Assembly: GCA_963730535.1 (NCBI GenBank)
Contig: CAVSRU010000014.1
Location: forward strand, 186,001 to 250,000
Direction: 5' to 3'
Source of the DNA: DASSUW01 sp963730535
GTDB taxonomy: Bacteria; Actinomycetota; Thermoleophilia; Solirubrobacterales; Solirubrobacteraceae
Length of the DNA: 64,000 bases
The translations under genes were made by a program, and so were the position numbers. Below the pieces are notes generated by a model. The model was not told the origin of the DNA. It ran no database searches and saw nothing but the letters and a program-made list of their open reading frames with translations. Shown here piece after piece: positions 1 to 7,578 of this stretch. Position 1 is the stretch's first letter; each line of letters begins with the position of its first letter.

Positions 1-40
1 CCAGCCGTAGTTGACGTATTCGTACCCTCAGCACCAAGCC

Positions 41-745
41 GTGCGCATTGTCCTGCTGATCCTCCTCGCCGCCCTCGCGGTGCCGGCCGTGCTCCTGGCC
101 GCGCCCCGCGACCCGCCGCTCGAACCGCCGTCCGTCGTCGTCCCAGTGCCCACGCAGGCGCCGGCGCCGCTCCCGCCCATCGCCACCACCGCGCCACTGC
201 CGCCGGTGGCGAAGCTCCCGCCGTCACGGGCGCTCGGGCGTCCGTGGGCCGGGCGGCTGGTCAACGGCCGCAAGCTGCCCCCGAGCGGCGAGGGCTTTCT
301 CACGTGGGACCCGGTCCTCAAGCAGGTCGGGAACCGGCCCTGGCGCCGCTGGGGGACCGAGCGGCTCCTGCGCACGGTGCGCTCGGTGCTCGCCGCCTAC
401 GCCCAGCGGCATCCCGACGCCCCGCCGGTGCTCGTCGGCGACCTCTCACGCCGCCGGGGCGGTGACTTCGGGCCGCACTTCGGTGGCATCGGCCATGCGT
501 CGCACCAGAACGGGCTCGACGTGGACGTCTACTACCCGCGCCTCGACCGCAAGCTCAGGTCCCCGCGCCGCCCCGCCCAGGTCGACCGCGCGGCCGCGCA
601 GGAGCTCGTCGACGCGTTCGTGGCGGCCGGTGCCGTCAACGTGTTCGTCGGCCCGTCGCTGGACCTACGCGGGCCGACCAAGATCGTCTCGGCGCTCGTG
701 CACCACGACAACCACCTGCACGTGCGGCTCAGGGCTCAGCGTTAG
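41..745 (+). CDS. Secreted murein endopeptidase, MepA-like (penicillin-insensitive)
   Basis: Predicted zinc endopeptidase acting on peptidoglycan outside the cytoplasmic membrane. The N-terminus is a hydrophobic signal or anchor segment, followed by a Pro/Ala-rich linker of about 50 residues. The C-terminal half carries the MepA-type metal motifs: a GHASHQNGLDVDVY block around residues 155-168 and HHDNHLHVR at the very end. An in-frame TAG lies at 8-10, so the start is TTG at 11 or GTG at 41; I prefer 41 because it places the hydrophobic stretch at the N-terminus. No ribosome site helps decide. The 3' end overlaps the convergent zinc-ribbon gene by 17 bp. The family call rests on the two metal motifs; exact substrate cleavage is inferred. 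Confidence 0.8.
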   Translation: MRIVLLILLAALAVPAVLLAAPRDPPLEPPSVVVPVPTQAPAPLPPIATTAPLPPVAKLPPSRALGRPWAGRLVNGRKLPPSGEGFLTWDPVLKQVGNRPWRRWGTERLLRTVRSVLAAYAQRHPDAPPVLVGDLSRRRGGDFGPHFGGIGHASHQNGLDVDVYYPRLDRKLRSPRRPAQVDRAAAQELVDAFVAAGAVNVFVGPSLDLRGPTKIVSALVHHDNHLHVRLRAQR

Positions 746-1049
746 CCGGCGGCAGCCGCCGGTCCAGCTCGCGGCGCACGTCGAGGCGGATCGTGTCGAA
801 GTCGCGCTCCAGGTCCCGCTCGACGCGCTCGACCTCGCTGTCGAGCTGGCGGTCGACCTCGCGGCCGGCGGCCACGAACATCAGCGCCGTCCCGCCGAGC
901 ACGACGGCGGCGAACACGGCGAGCATCGCGGCGATCGGCCACAGGCTCGAGCGCCGGAAGGAGCACCCGCAGTACGGGCACTCCCGCCCTTCGGCATATG
1001 AGATGCGAGCGCAGTGCGGACACACGCGCTGGACGGCGTTCGGCTCCAC
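729..1049 (-). CDS. Small zinc-ribbon membrane protein with charged C-terminal helix
   Basis: A 106-residue protein read from GTG at 1049. It opens with two CPxC knuckles (CPHC and CPYC, about residues 10-32) forming a zinc ribbon, then one transmembrane helix (about residues 37-60). It ends in a heptad-like, strongly charged helix rich in Glu, Arg and Asp that looks like a coiled coil. No enzymatic motif is visible. The order ribbon, membrane helix, coiled coil suggests a membrane-tethered scaffold or sensor, but the function is unknown. It is divergent from the dehydrogenase gene starting at 1074, leaving only 24 bp for both promoters. Confidence 0.65.
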   Translation of the reverse strand: MEPNAVQRVCPHCARISYAEGRECPYCGCSFRRSSLWPIAAMLAVFAAVVLGGTALMFVAAGREVDRQLDSEVERVERDLERDFDTIRLDVRRELDRRLPPANAEP

Positions 1050-1073
1050 CGGCCAGAGCGTATCGTCGCCTCG

Positions 1074-1883
1074 ATGGCTCCCCTCGCACTCGTCACCGGC
1101 GCGTCCAGCGGCATCGGCCAGGCCTGCGCCACACACCTCGTAGACCTCGGATTCCACGTGCTGGCGGGCGTGCGCCACCTGGACGACGCCCCCGACGGCA
1201 CCGAGGCGCTCACGCTCGACGTCACGTCGGAGGACGACGTGACGGCCGCGGCCGAGCGGGTCGGCGCCGAGTTGCACGTGCTCGTCAACAACGCCGGGAT
1301 CGCTGTCAGCGGACCGGTCGAGGTCGTGCCCGTCGACGACTGGCGACGCCAGATGGAGATCAACCTCGTCGGCCAGGTCGCGGTCACCCGCGCGCTGCTC
1401 CCCGCGGTGCTCCGGGCGCGCGGGCACATCGTGAACATGAGCTCGATCGGCGGCCGGGTGGCGAACCCGCTGTTCGGCCCATACTCGGCGTCGAAGTTCG
1501 CGCTCGAGGCGATGAGCGACGCCCTGCGCCGCGAGGTGTCGCCGCACGGGGTGAGAGTCGTCGTGGTCGAGCCGGGCGGCATCGCGACCCCCATCTGGGA
1601 CAAGGGCCACGCGGACGCGGACCAGATGCTCGAGGGCGCCGACCCGGACGCCGTTCGCCGCTACGACGGACTGATCGAACAGGTGCGGCGCTCGACCGAG
1701 CGCCTGGCGAGGGACGGGCTCCCGCCCGAGGCGGTCGCCGAGGTGGTCGGGAAGGCGGTGACCGCGGAGCACCCGCGGGCGCGCTACGTGGTCGGGCGGC
1801 AGGCGCGGATCCAGGCAGTCGCGGCCCGGCTGCTGCCGGACCGCGGGTTCGACGCGCTGGTGGCGCGCTACTTGAGGCGGTAG
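1074..1883 (+). CDS. Short-chain dehydrogenase/reductase (classical SDR)
   Basis: NAD(P)-dependent oxidoreductase of 269 residues with the classical SDR signature set: TGASSGIG cofactor loop at about residues 8-15, NNAG at about 76-79, the Ser in the MSSIGG strand, and the YSASK active-site motif near residue 142. The ATG at 1074 is chosen because the Rossmann strand follows at once; an upstream in-frame start at 1014 would run into the divergent gene. The length is normal for the family. The substrate cannot be read from sequence. The stop codon overlaps the convergent infA gene by 16 bp. Confidence 0.85.
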   Translation: MAPLALVTGASSGIGQACATHLVDLGFHVLAGVRHLDDAPDGTEALTLDVTSEDDVTAAAERVGAELHVLVNNAGIAVSGPVEVVPVDDWRRQMEINLVGQVAVTRALLPAVLRARGHIVNMSSIGGRVANPLFGPYSASKFALEAMSDALRREVSPHGVRVVVVEPGGIATPIWDKGHADADQMLEGADPDAVRRYDGLIEQVRRSTERLARDGLPPEAVAEVVGKAVTAEHPRARYVVGRQARIQAVAARLLPDRGFDALVARYLRR

Positions 1884-2086
1884 ATCATCCGCGCGCGGCT
1901 GAGGTCATACGGCGAGACCTCGACGCGGACGCGGTCGCCCGGGTTCACGCGGATGCGCGCGCGGCGCATGCGGCCGGCCATGTGGGCCAGCACGGAATGC
2001 CCGTTGTCGAGCTCGACACGGAACATCAGGTTGGGGAGCGACTCCTCGACTACCCCTTCGAGGGCAAGCTTCTCTTCGACGGCCAT
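1868..2086 (-). CDS. infA: Translation initiation factor IF-1
   Basis: A 72-residue single S1/OB-fold protein that binds the ribosomal A site with IF-2 and IF-3 during initiation. The family core is evident: EGVVEESLPN, FRVELDNGH, VLAHMAGRMR, PGDRVRVEVSPYDL and the final RMIYRLK. The ATG at 2086 has a strong ribosome site, GGAGGTGA, eight to ten bases upstream. In many bacteria infA sits in the ribosomal-protein cluster after secY/map; here it stands alone between two dehydrogenase genes, so it may be a second copy or a relocated gene. Confidence 0.93.
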   Translation of the reverse strand: MAVEEKLALEGVVEESLPNLMFRVELDNGHSVLAHMAGRMRRARIRVNPGDRVRVEVSPYDLSRARMIYRLK

Positions 2087-2273
2087 GGCTGTCACCTCCG
2101 GATTCGATGGAAAGAGCGCCCGACACGGCGGACGCTCGGAAGATCTGGGCGCGGACCCGGGAGTGGCGGCAGCAGCGCCAGGGTCCCCGCAGCTCCCTAC
2201 ATGGTAGCCGCCAGGGCCGCACTCGTAACCGGTGCGACGAAGTCGAACGCGCAGATGCCTAACGTGTCTGGCC

Positions 2274-3170
2274 ATGACCTCGAACGCCAAGTGGACCGCC
2301 GCCGACCTCCCCCGCCTCGACGGCCGCACCTTCGTCATCACCGGGGCCAACAGCGGGCTCGGGCTGACCGCCGCCCGGGCGCTCGGCGCCGCCGGCGCCC
2401 ATGTGGTGCTCGCGGTGCGCGACCTCGAGCGCGGCCGCAGCGCCGCCTCCACCGTCCCGGGGCCGACCGACGTCCGCCGGCTCGACCTCGCCGACCTCGC
2501 GTCCGTGCGCGAGTTCGCCGAGGCCTGGGACGGCGACCTCGACGTCCTCGTCAACAACGCCGGCGTGATGGCGACGCCCGAGGGCCGCACGGCCGACGGC
2601 TTCGAGATGCAGATCGGCACCAACCACCTCGGCCACTTCGCGCTCACCAACCTCCTGCTCCCGCGGGTCACCGACCGGGTCGTGACGCTTTCCTCGGGTG
2701 CGCATCGCATGGGGCAGATCCGGTTCGAGGACCTGCACTTCGAGCGCGGCTACAACCGCTGGCGGGCGTACGGGCAGTCCAAGCTGGCGAACCTGCTCTT
2801 CACGCTCGAGCTCCAGCGGCGTCTGAGCGAGGCGGACTCGCCGGTGCGGGCGCTCGCCGCGCACCCCGGCTGGGCGGCCACCAACCTCCAGAGCCACACC
2901 GGCAGCCGGCTGCAGAGCGCCGCACTGGCGCTCGGCAACCTCGTGATCTCCCAGAGCGAGGAGATGGGCGCACTGCCGACGCTCTACGCCGCCACCCAGG
3001 ACCTGCCCGGCGGAGCCTACGTGGGCCCCGACGGCCCGTTCGAGAGCCGCGGCCACCCGACGATCGTGGGCCGCAGCGGGGCGGCGAGCGACGCCGACGC
3101 CGCCCGGCGGCTGTGGGAGCTCTCAGAGCAGGCGACGGGCGTCGCGTTCGGGCTGGCGGCGACCGTCTAG
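2274..3170 (+). CDS. SDR-family oxidoreductase (retinol-dehydrogenase-like)
   Basis: A 298-residue short-chain dehydrogenase. Cofactor motif TGANSGLG lies at about residues 22-29, followed by NNAGVM, a TLSSGAH strand with the catalytic Ser, and YGQSK as the Tyr-x-x-x-Lys pair near residue 163. The slightly longer C-terminal part and the GTNHLGHFALTNLLLP segment are typical of the WW-oxidoreductase/retinol dehydrogenase branch used broadly in actinobacteria. ATG at 2274 is taken because the MTSNAKWTAADLP leader is usual for this branch. It ends four bases inside the convergent sulfotransferase gene. The physiological substrate is unknown. Confidence 0.85.
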   Translation: MTSNAKWTAADLPRLDGRTFVITGANSGLGLTAARALGAAGAHVVLAVRDLERGRSAASTVPGPTDVRRLDLADLASVREFAEAWDGDLDVLVNNAGVMATPEGRTADGFEMQIGTNHLGHFALTNLLLPRVTDRVVTLSSGAHRMGQIRFEDLHFERGYNRWRAYGQSKLANLLFTLELQRRLSEADSPVRALAAHPGWAATNLQSHTGSRLQSAALALGNLVISQSEEMGALPTLYAATQDLPGGAYVGPDGPFESRGHPTIVGRSGAASDADAARRLWELSEQATGVAFGLAATV

Positions 3171-3838
3171 GAGACGCCCCAGCCGCGCTTCTCGCGCACC
3201 TTGTCGCAGTACTCGACGAGCTTGTAGTCGCCCCGGTAGAAGTCCTCGAGGGCGCGCCGCGCGGCGTCGTCGAGCGTCATGTCGAGCGGTTCCTTCTGAC
3301 GGTGCGCCCGCCACGGCCCGTGCGGCAGCTTGACGTTGCGCGGGAGCTCGAGCAGGGCACGGATCTGCTTCCAATCCGCCTGGAGCGTCTCCAGGCGGCC
3401 GATGTAGAGGATCTGCCGCCCGCGCAGGCGCAGCCGCAGCGGACCGCCCGTGTAGCGGTACATCGGTCGCGTGTGGCGGATGGCCCGGGCCGCCCGCCGC
3501 GCCCGGGCGCGCTCCTCGTCGTCGTCGCTGCCGAGCGCGGCCGCGAGGCGCTGCGGAGTCGGGAACTCCTCGAATGCGACGCGCTCGCCCTCCGTCCACT
3601 CGTACAGGTACCGCGGCTGGCCCTTGCTGAGACGGCTGTAGAAGCCGCTCATGAACCGGTCGATCGGATCGCGGACGAAGAAGATCACACGGTCGCCGCG
3701 CGGGACGTCGGCGATCTTGAACGCGTGCCGGTGCAGCTCGATCGGCCCCCACGGCGTCTCCGGGATCTCGGCGTGCCGCAGCGCCCACTTGATCGCGGTA
3801 CCGCCCGTCTTGCCGATGTGGAGAAAGTGGACCGCCAC
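3167..3838 (-). CDS. Sulfotransferase family protein
   Basis: A 223-residue protein opening with FLHIGKTGGTAIKWAL, the PAPS 5'-phosphosulfate-binding loop typical of the family-2/heparan-type sulfotransferases. FFVRDPIDRFMSGFYS follows (about residues 54-69), the 3'-phosphate-binding segment with the conserved Arg and Ser. It would transfer sulfuryl groups from PAPS to a carbohydrate or surface acceptor. It is cytoplasmic, without signal or membrane segment. No PAPS-synthesis gene is nearby. The acceptor is unknown. Confidence 0.78.
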   Translation of the reverse strand: MAVHFLHIGKTGGTAIKWALRHAEIPETPWGPIELHRHAFKIADVPRGDRVIFFVRDPIDRFMSGFYSRLSKGQPRYLYEWTEGERVAFEEFPTPQRLAAALGSDDDEERARARRAARAIRHTRPMYRYTGGPLRLRLRGRQILYIGRLETLQADWKQIRALLELPRNVKLPHGPWRAHRQKEPLDMTLDDAARRALEDFYRGDYKLVEYCDKVREKRGWGVS

Positions 3839-3889
3839 GGTGCGGCGGAGATCGTAGACGAGCCCGCTCGAGGCGCTGAGACCGCGCGG

Positions 3890-5209
3890 TCAGGGTCCCG
3901 GCACGGCGCGCGCCGCGGCGAGCACGCGCGCCTCGGCGCCGCGCGGCCCGGTGAGCTGGACGCCGACCGGCACGCCGTGGCGATCGGTCCCGCCGGGCAC
4001 CGCGCACGCAGGGAGGCCGAGCAGATCCTGCGGGCCGGTGAGAGGGATGACGACGTCGCGGAGGGTGACCGCGCGACCGAGGTGGTCGAACCGGTGGTCG
4101 GCGACGCGGGGCGCCGGCGCCGCCGAGACCGGCGTGAGGAGAAGGTCGACGCGCTCGAACAGCGCATCCACCTCGGCCCGCAGCGCCTCTCGCTCGGCGA
4201 CGGCCTCGAGTTGCTCCGACGGCGTCACGCGCTCGGCGAGCTCCAGCCGGCGCGCGACGCTGTCGGGATAGTCGGCGCGGCGCTCGGGCCACAGGCCGAG
4301 GCGGACGTGGGTCTCACGCGCCTCCGTCAGGAAGATCGTCCCGAACGTCTCGTCGAAGCGACGCCAATCCGGTGCCGCGAGGCTCTCCACGCGCATGCCG
4401 GCGCCCTCGAGCGCCCCGGCGACGCTCCTCAGCGCCGCGTCCACCTCGGGCGCGAGCGGCACGCCGAACCCGTCGGGGATCCCGACGACCAGGCCCTGGG
4501 CGGGCACAGCCTCCGGCGTCCAGTCGGAGATCGCACTGAGCAGCCGCTCGCAGTCGTCCGCCGTGCGGGCCATCGGTCCGGCGTGGTCGAGCGTCGGGCT
4601 CAGCGGCCAGCAGCCGGCGAGCGAGACGCGCCCGAAGGTCGGCTTCAGCCCGACCACGCCGCAGAACGCCGCCGGCAGCCGGATCGAGCCGCCGGTGTCG
4701 GTGCCGAGGGCGAGCGGCGCCATGCCGGCCGCAAGCGCGACCGCCGAGCCGCCGCTGGAGCCGCCCGGCGTCCGCGCGAGGTCGTGCGGGTTGCGGGTCA
4801 GGCCGTCCATGGTCAGGCCCCACGCGAACGGGTGGGTCGTCGTCTTGCCGAGCACGATCGCGCCCGCGGCGCGCGCCCGCAGTACCACCTCGGCGTCCGC
4901 GTCGGGCACACGGCCGGCCAGCATCGCGGTCCCGCACGCCGTCTCCACGTCGGCGGTGTCGAACAGGTCCTTGACCGCCAGCGGGACGCCGCACAGCGGC
5001 CCCGTCGGCTCACCGCGCGCCCACGCCGCCTCGGCCTGCCGCGCCTCGGCGCGCGCCCGGTCGAGGCAGAGCGCCTGGAAGGCTCCCAGCTCTCCGTCGG
5101 CCGCATCGATGGACGCCGCGAGCGCTTCGACCACCTCGGTCGGAGACAGCGACCCGTCGCGGTAGAGGTCGAGCAGCGTCCCCGCACTTGCCGTGCGGAT
5201 GTCGGTCAC
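3890..5209 (-). CDS. Amidase, amidase-signature family
   Basis: A 439-residue Ser-cisSer-Lys amidohydrolase that cleaves amide bonds in the cytoplasm. The triad is visible: Lys in the GVPLAVKDLFDT segment (about residue 79), the cis-Ser in GGSSGGSA (about 150), and the nucleophilic Ser in DTGGSIRLPAAFCG (about 174). The length is normal. It starts 5 bp after the stop codon of the TetR regulator, so the two are likely co-transcribed and co-regulated with the divergent cupin gene. The substrate (aryl-amide, nitrile-derived amide, glutamyl-tRNA-like) cannot be told; the absence of gatB/gatC argues against GatA. Confidence 0.85.
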   Translation of the reverse strand: MTDIRTASAGTLLDLYRDGSLSPTEVVEALAASIDAADGELGAFQALCLDRARAEARQAEAAWARGEPTGPLCGVPLAVKDLFDTADVETACGTAMLAGRVPDADAEVVLRARAAGAIVLGKTTTHPFAWGLTMDGLTRNPHDLARTPGGSSGGSAVALAAGMAPLALGTDTGGSIRLPAAFCGVVGLKPTFGRVSLAGCWPLSPTLDHAGPMARTADDCERLLSAISDWTPEAVPAQGLVVGIPDGFGVPLAPEVDAALRSVAGALEGAGMRVESLAAPDWRRFDETFGTIFLTEARETHVRLGLWPERRADYPDSVARRLELAERVTPSEQLEAVAEREALRAEVDALFERVDLLLTPVSAAPAPRVADHRFDHLGRAVTLRDVVIPLTGPQDLLGLPACAVPGGTDRHGVPVGVQLTGPRGAEARVLAAARAVPGP

Positions 5210-5214
5210 CGCAC

Positions 5215-5826
5215 TCAGCCGGCCGCCGTTGCGCGGACGGCCGACGACATCACGGCAATCGCCTCTTCGCGGCCGAGCCCGCGCTCGTGGAGCGACCGCC
5301 AGACGAGGAAGTCGAGCGCCAGGCCGATCGTCGCGCGCAGCCGCCTGGCCGCGTTCCCGCGTGCGCCCCAGCCCGCCGCGAGACCGTCCTCGACGCCGGC
5401 GAGATAGGCGAAGCGCCCCGCCTGGAGCTCGGCGAGGATCGGGATCGTGTCGATATCGCGCAGGACGGCGGTGAGCAGCGGCTCGGTCCGCTCGTACCAG
5501 AGGTAGATCGAGTCGAGCGCGGCGGCGAGGCGTTCACCGGGATCGTCGATCCCCGCCCACGTGGCTGGGTCGGGCGCCGGATTGCGCTCCCGCGAAAGGC
5601 CCGAGCAGCCGAGGAACAGCGAGCGCTCGTCGGGGAAGTGGCGGTACACGGTGGCCCGGCGCACACCCGCGCGCTCGGCGATCGCCGAGATCGTGGTCCG
5701 CGACGGCCCGACCGTGCCGTGGAGCGCGAGCGCGGCTTCGACGATGCGCAGCCGCGTCGCCTGCTCCTTGGTCGCGCGCGCCTTCTTCTCGTAGCGGCGC
5801 TTCTTCGATGCGGTTTCAGCGGGCAT
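5215..5826 (-). CDS. TetR-family transcriptional regulator
   Basis: A 203-residue regulator. After a Lys/Arg-rich N-terminal tail (residues 1-24) comes a TetR helix-turn-helix: RLRIVEAALALHG, then TTISAIAERAGVRRATVYRHFPDERSL (about residues 43-68). The C-terminal ligand domain is helical and unassigned. It is transcribed away from the cupin gene and toward the amidase gene. The 92-bp region upstream carries matching palindromes, one abutting its own start codon, consistent with autoregulation and control of the cupin gene. Confidence 0.88.
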   Translation of the reverse strand: MPAETASKKRRYEKKARATKEQATRLRIVEAALALHGTVGPSRTTISAIAERAGVRRATVYRHFPDERSLFLGCSGLSRERNPAPDPATWAGIDDPGERLAAALDSIYLWYERTEPLLTAVLRDIDTIPILAELQAGRFAYLAGVEDGLAAGWGARGNAARRLRATIGLALDFLVWRSLHERGLGREEAIAVMSSAVRATAAG

Positions 5827-5887
5827 TGGTGTTCGATGAATCTTGACAGACCCGGCGGCGTATGTGTACCGTGTTCATCGAACACCA
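5827..5887. promoter_or_regulatory. TetR operator pair and cupin promoter
   Basis: Two 14-bp arms, TGGTGTTCGATGAA (5827-5840) and TTCATCGAACACCA (5874-5887), are perfect reverse complements. The right arm is part of a tight palindrome GTGTTC-ATC-GAACAC (5871-5885); the left site, GTGTTCGATGAATCT, is a degenerate version. Between them lies a plausible rightward promoter with TTGACA at 5843-5848 and TACCGT at 5867-5872. The palindromes therefore cover both the -35 and the start region, as expected for repression by the adjacent TetR protein. Confidence 0.75.
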
Positions 5888-5919
5888 GTGTCCAACGATT
5901 TATCGAGGAGAACCGCTCG

Positions 5920-6432
5920 ATGCACGCAACCACCACGGCACCGACGATCATCGGCCCGACCGACGGCGAGTCCGTGACGCTCCAGACCATCGGCGTCCGC
6001 TTCATGATCCCCGGCGTCGACAGCGACTCGCGCCTCAGCCTCGTCGAGCATCCGATGCCGCCGCGTGCCCTGGCGGCGCCGCTGCACCGCCACAACCGCG
6101 AGGACGAGTACAGCTTCATCCTCGAGGGCCGCATGGGCGCGCTGCTCGGCGACGACGTCGTCGAGGCCGGCCCGGGCGACCTCGTCTACAAGCCGCGCGG
6201 GCAGTGGCACACGTTCTGGAACGCCGGCGACGAGCCCGCCCGGATCCTCGAGATCATCTCCCCCGCCGGCTTCGAGCAGTTCTTCGCGGAGCTCGCGCCG
6301 CTCGCCGCCAGCGGCGCACCCGACCCCGAGGCCTTCGGCGAGCTGTGCGGCCGCTACGCCCTCGACATGCGGCCCGAGACCCTCCCCGAGCTCTGCAGCC
6401 GCTTCGGAGTCTGGTTCCCCGGCATCGAGTAG
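5920..6432 (+). CDS. Cupin-domain protein
   Basis: A 170-residue single-domain cupin. Motif 1, LHRHNREDEYSFILEGRMG (about residues 53-71), supplies the His/His/Glu metal ligands; motif 2, PGDLVYKPRGQWHTFWN (about 83-99), supplies the last His. A helical C-terminal tail follows. The ATG at 5920 has a GAGGAG ribosome site. Such proteins are metal-dependent dioxygenases, isomerases or binding proteins; nothing here picks one. Its divergent arrangement with a TetR-amidase unit and shared operator suggests a small inducible catabolic or detoxification unit. Confidence 0.82.
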   Translation: MHATTTAPTIIGPTDGESVTLQTIGVRFMIPGVDSDSRLSLVEHPMPPRALAAPLHRHNREDEYSFILEGRMGALLGDDVVEAGPGDLVYKPRGQWHTFWNAGDEPARILEIISPAGFEQFFAELAPLAASGAPDPEAFGELCGRYALDMRPETLPELCSRFGVWFPGIE

Positions 6433-6449
6433 TCCCGCTGCCAGAACGG

Positions 6450-6477
6450 CGAGAGCCGCCCCGAGGGGCGGCTCTCG
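6450..6477 (+). terminator. Hairpin terminator after cupin gene
   Basis: A perfect 13-bp inverted repeat, CGAGAGCCGCCCC / GGGGCGGCTCTCG, separated by two bases, begins 17 bases after the cupin stop codon. No U-tract follows, which is common in high-GC actinobacteria. Confidence 0.65.
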
Positions 6478-6483
6478 CCTGAG

Positions 6484-6497
6484 GTGGAGACGGTGGG
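6484..6497. repeat. Partial copy of the tmRNA 3' end (att-like)
   Basis: The 14-mer gtggagacggtggg here is identical to 12312-12325, the acceptor/T-arm end of the tmRNA gene, in the same orientation; gaatcg follows after a 3-base offset. It lies in a gene-poor stretch (6478-6757) in which I see no coding region. A direct repeat of a tmRNA 3' end on the downstream side is what a tyrosine-integrase island leaves behind, but no integrase is present and 14 bp is short. Confidence 0.35.
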
Positions 6498-6759
6498 TGA
6501 GAATCGGAGCGACATCGATGTGCGCGACGGCGATTCCGCGGAAGCGTGCGACTTCTTTGCGACTGAACTCGGGCGGATGCGATCACGCGCTGTCGTCCGC
6601 GGCGCCACCTTCCCCGTTGAGCAGCGATAGCTGCGGATCGACCGGGACGGGGTTCGTCCTGTTCCAGAGCTCGAGACCCCGATCGTGCCGCGACACCACT
6701 AGGTGACACGGTGCGATGGCGGAGTCCCGAACCCGTTGCTGCGGCCGGGGGTCTGGCCG

Positions 6760-7406
6760 TTAGGGCCGGGTACGGGTTCGCCGGCCGTCGCGCGTCCAGG
6801 CGGTGGCGAGGTCGAGGAGGGCGTCGACGATCGGGTTGTCGGAGTGGGAGTGCCAGACGAGACGGGTTCTGACGTGTGGGCCGTCGCGGAGCGGGAGCGC
6901 GATCACGCCCGGATGTGCGAGACCGTCGGCCATCCAGGTGGGCAGGGTGCCGATGGCCCGGCCGGCGGCGATGACCTCGAGCACCATCTTCGGCGGATTT
7001 GACGTCATCGGCGGTGCGGGTCGCGGGGCTGCCACGCTGCTCGTCTAGCGTCCAGAACGAGGTCCACTCGGGATTCAGGTTCGGGCCGCCGGGAAACGGC
7101 CTGTCGAGGATGTCGGCCACGCGCAATTCGGTGTTGTGGGCGAGGCGATCACCGGCCGCAACGATCACGACCATCGGGCTGACATCGAGGGTGAGGACGC
7201 TGAGGCCCGCCTCTGGCGGCGGCTCGACGAACAGCCCAGCGTCGGCGCCTTCCAGCAGCGAGCGCCCGCGAATCGGGAACCCGGTGGGTTGCCATTCGAG
7301 ACGCAGGTCGGGATGCTCTAGGCGGAAGACATGAAAGAGCGGTCCCCAACGCGCAGTTGGCATCCCCGCATCGAAGACGATCCTGAGCCGCGCTCGTGGC
7401 GCCCCG
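6760..7406 (-). pseudogene. LysR-type regulator remnant (substrate-binding domain only)
   Basis: Translation from about 7406 gives LRIVFDAGMPTARWGPLFHVFR and continues with a LysR effector-binding domain (RLEHPDLRLEWQPTGFP, LAHNTELRVADILDRPF). At about 6986-6991 the frame breaks; removing one base joins it to MVLEVIAAGRAIGTLPTWMA and the rest of the domain, ending at 6760. An in-frame stop precedes the fragment, and no helix-turn-helix coding is found in the roughly 170 bp before the divergent kinase gene. The DNA-binding half is therefore missing, and this is a decayed gene even if the frame break itself were a sequence error. Confidence 0.7.
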
Positions 7407-7578
7407 AGCGGTCATCTCCCTCGCCCGAGCCGGCGATCGTGGCTGGTAGCGCTGGGGTGAGTCATATGCCCCAGGCGATTCTACGTCTCGAGGTCGTGGT
7501 TTCAAGAGAGCGCGACCGAGTTCACGAAGCCGTGGTCGAAGGTTGGCGCGCGCGGAGCGCCGAACGCGGGTTGGGCTC

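Noticed and set aside
1014..5407. Very long open frame on the plus strand (about 1,470 codons)
   Set aside because: Arg/Pro/Ala-rich shadow frame over several well-supported genes; typical of high-GC DNA.
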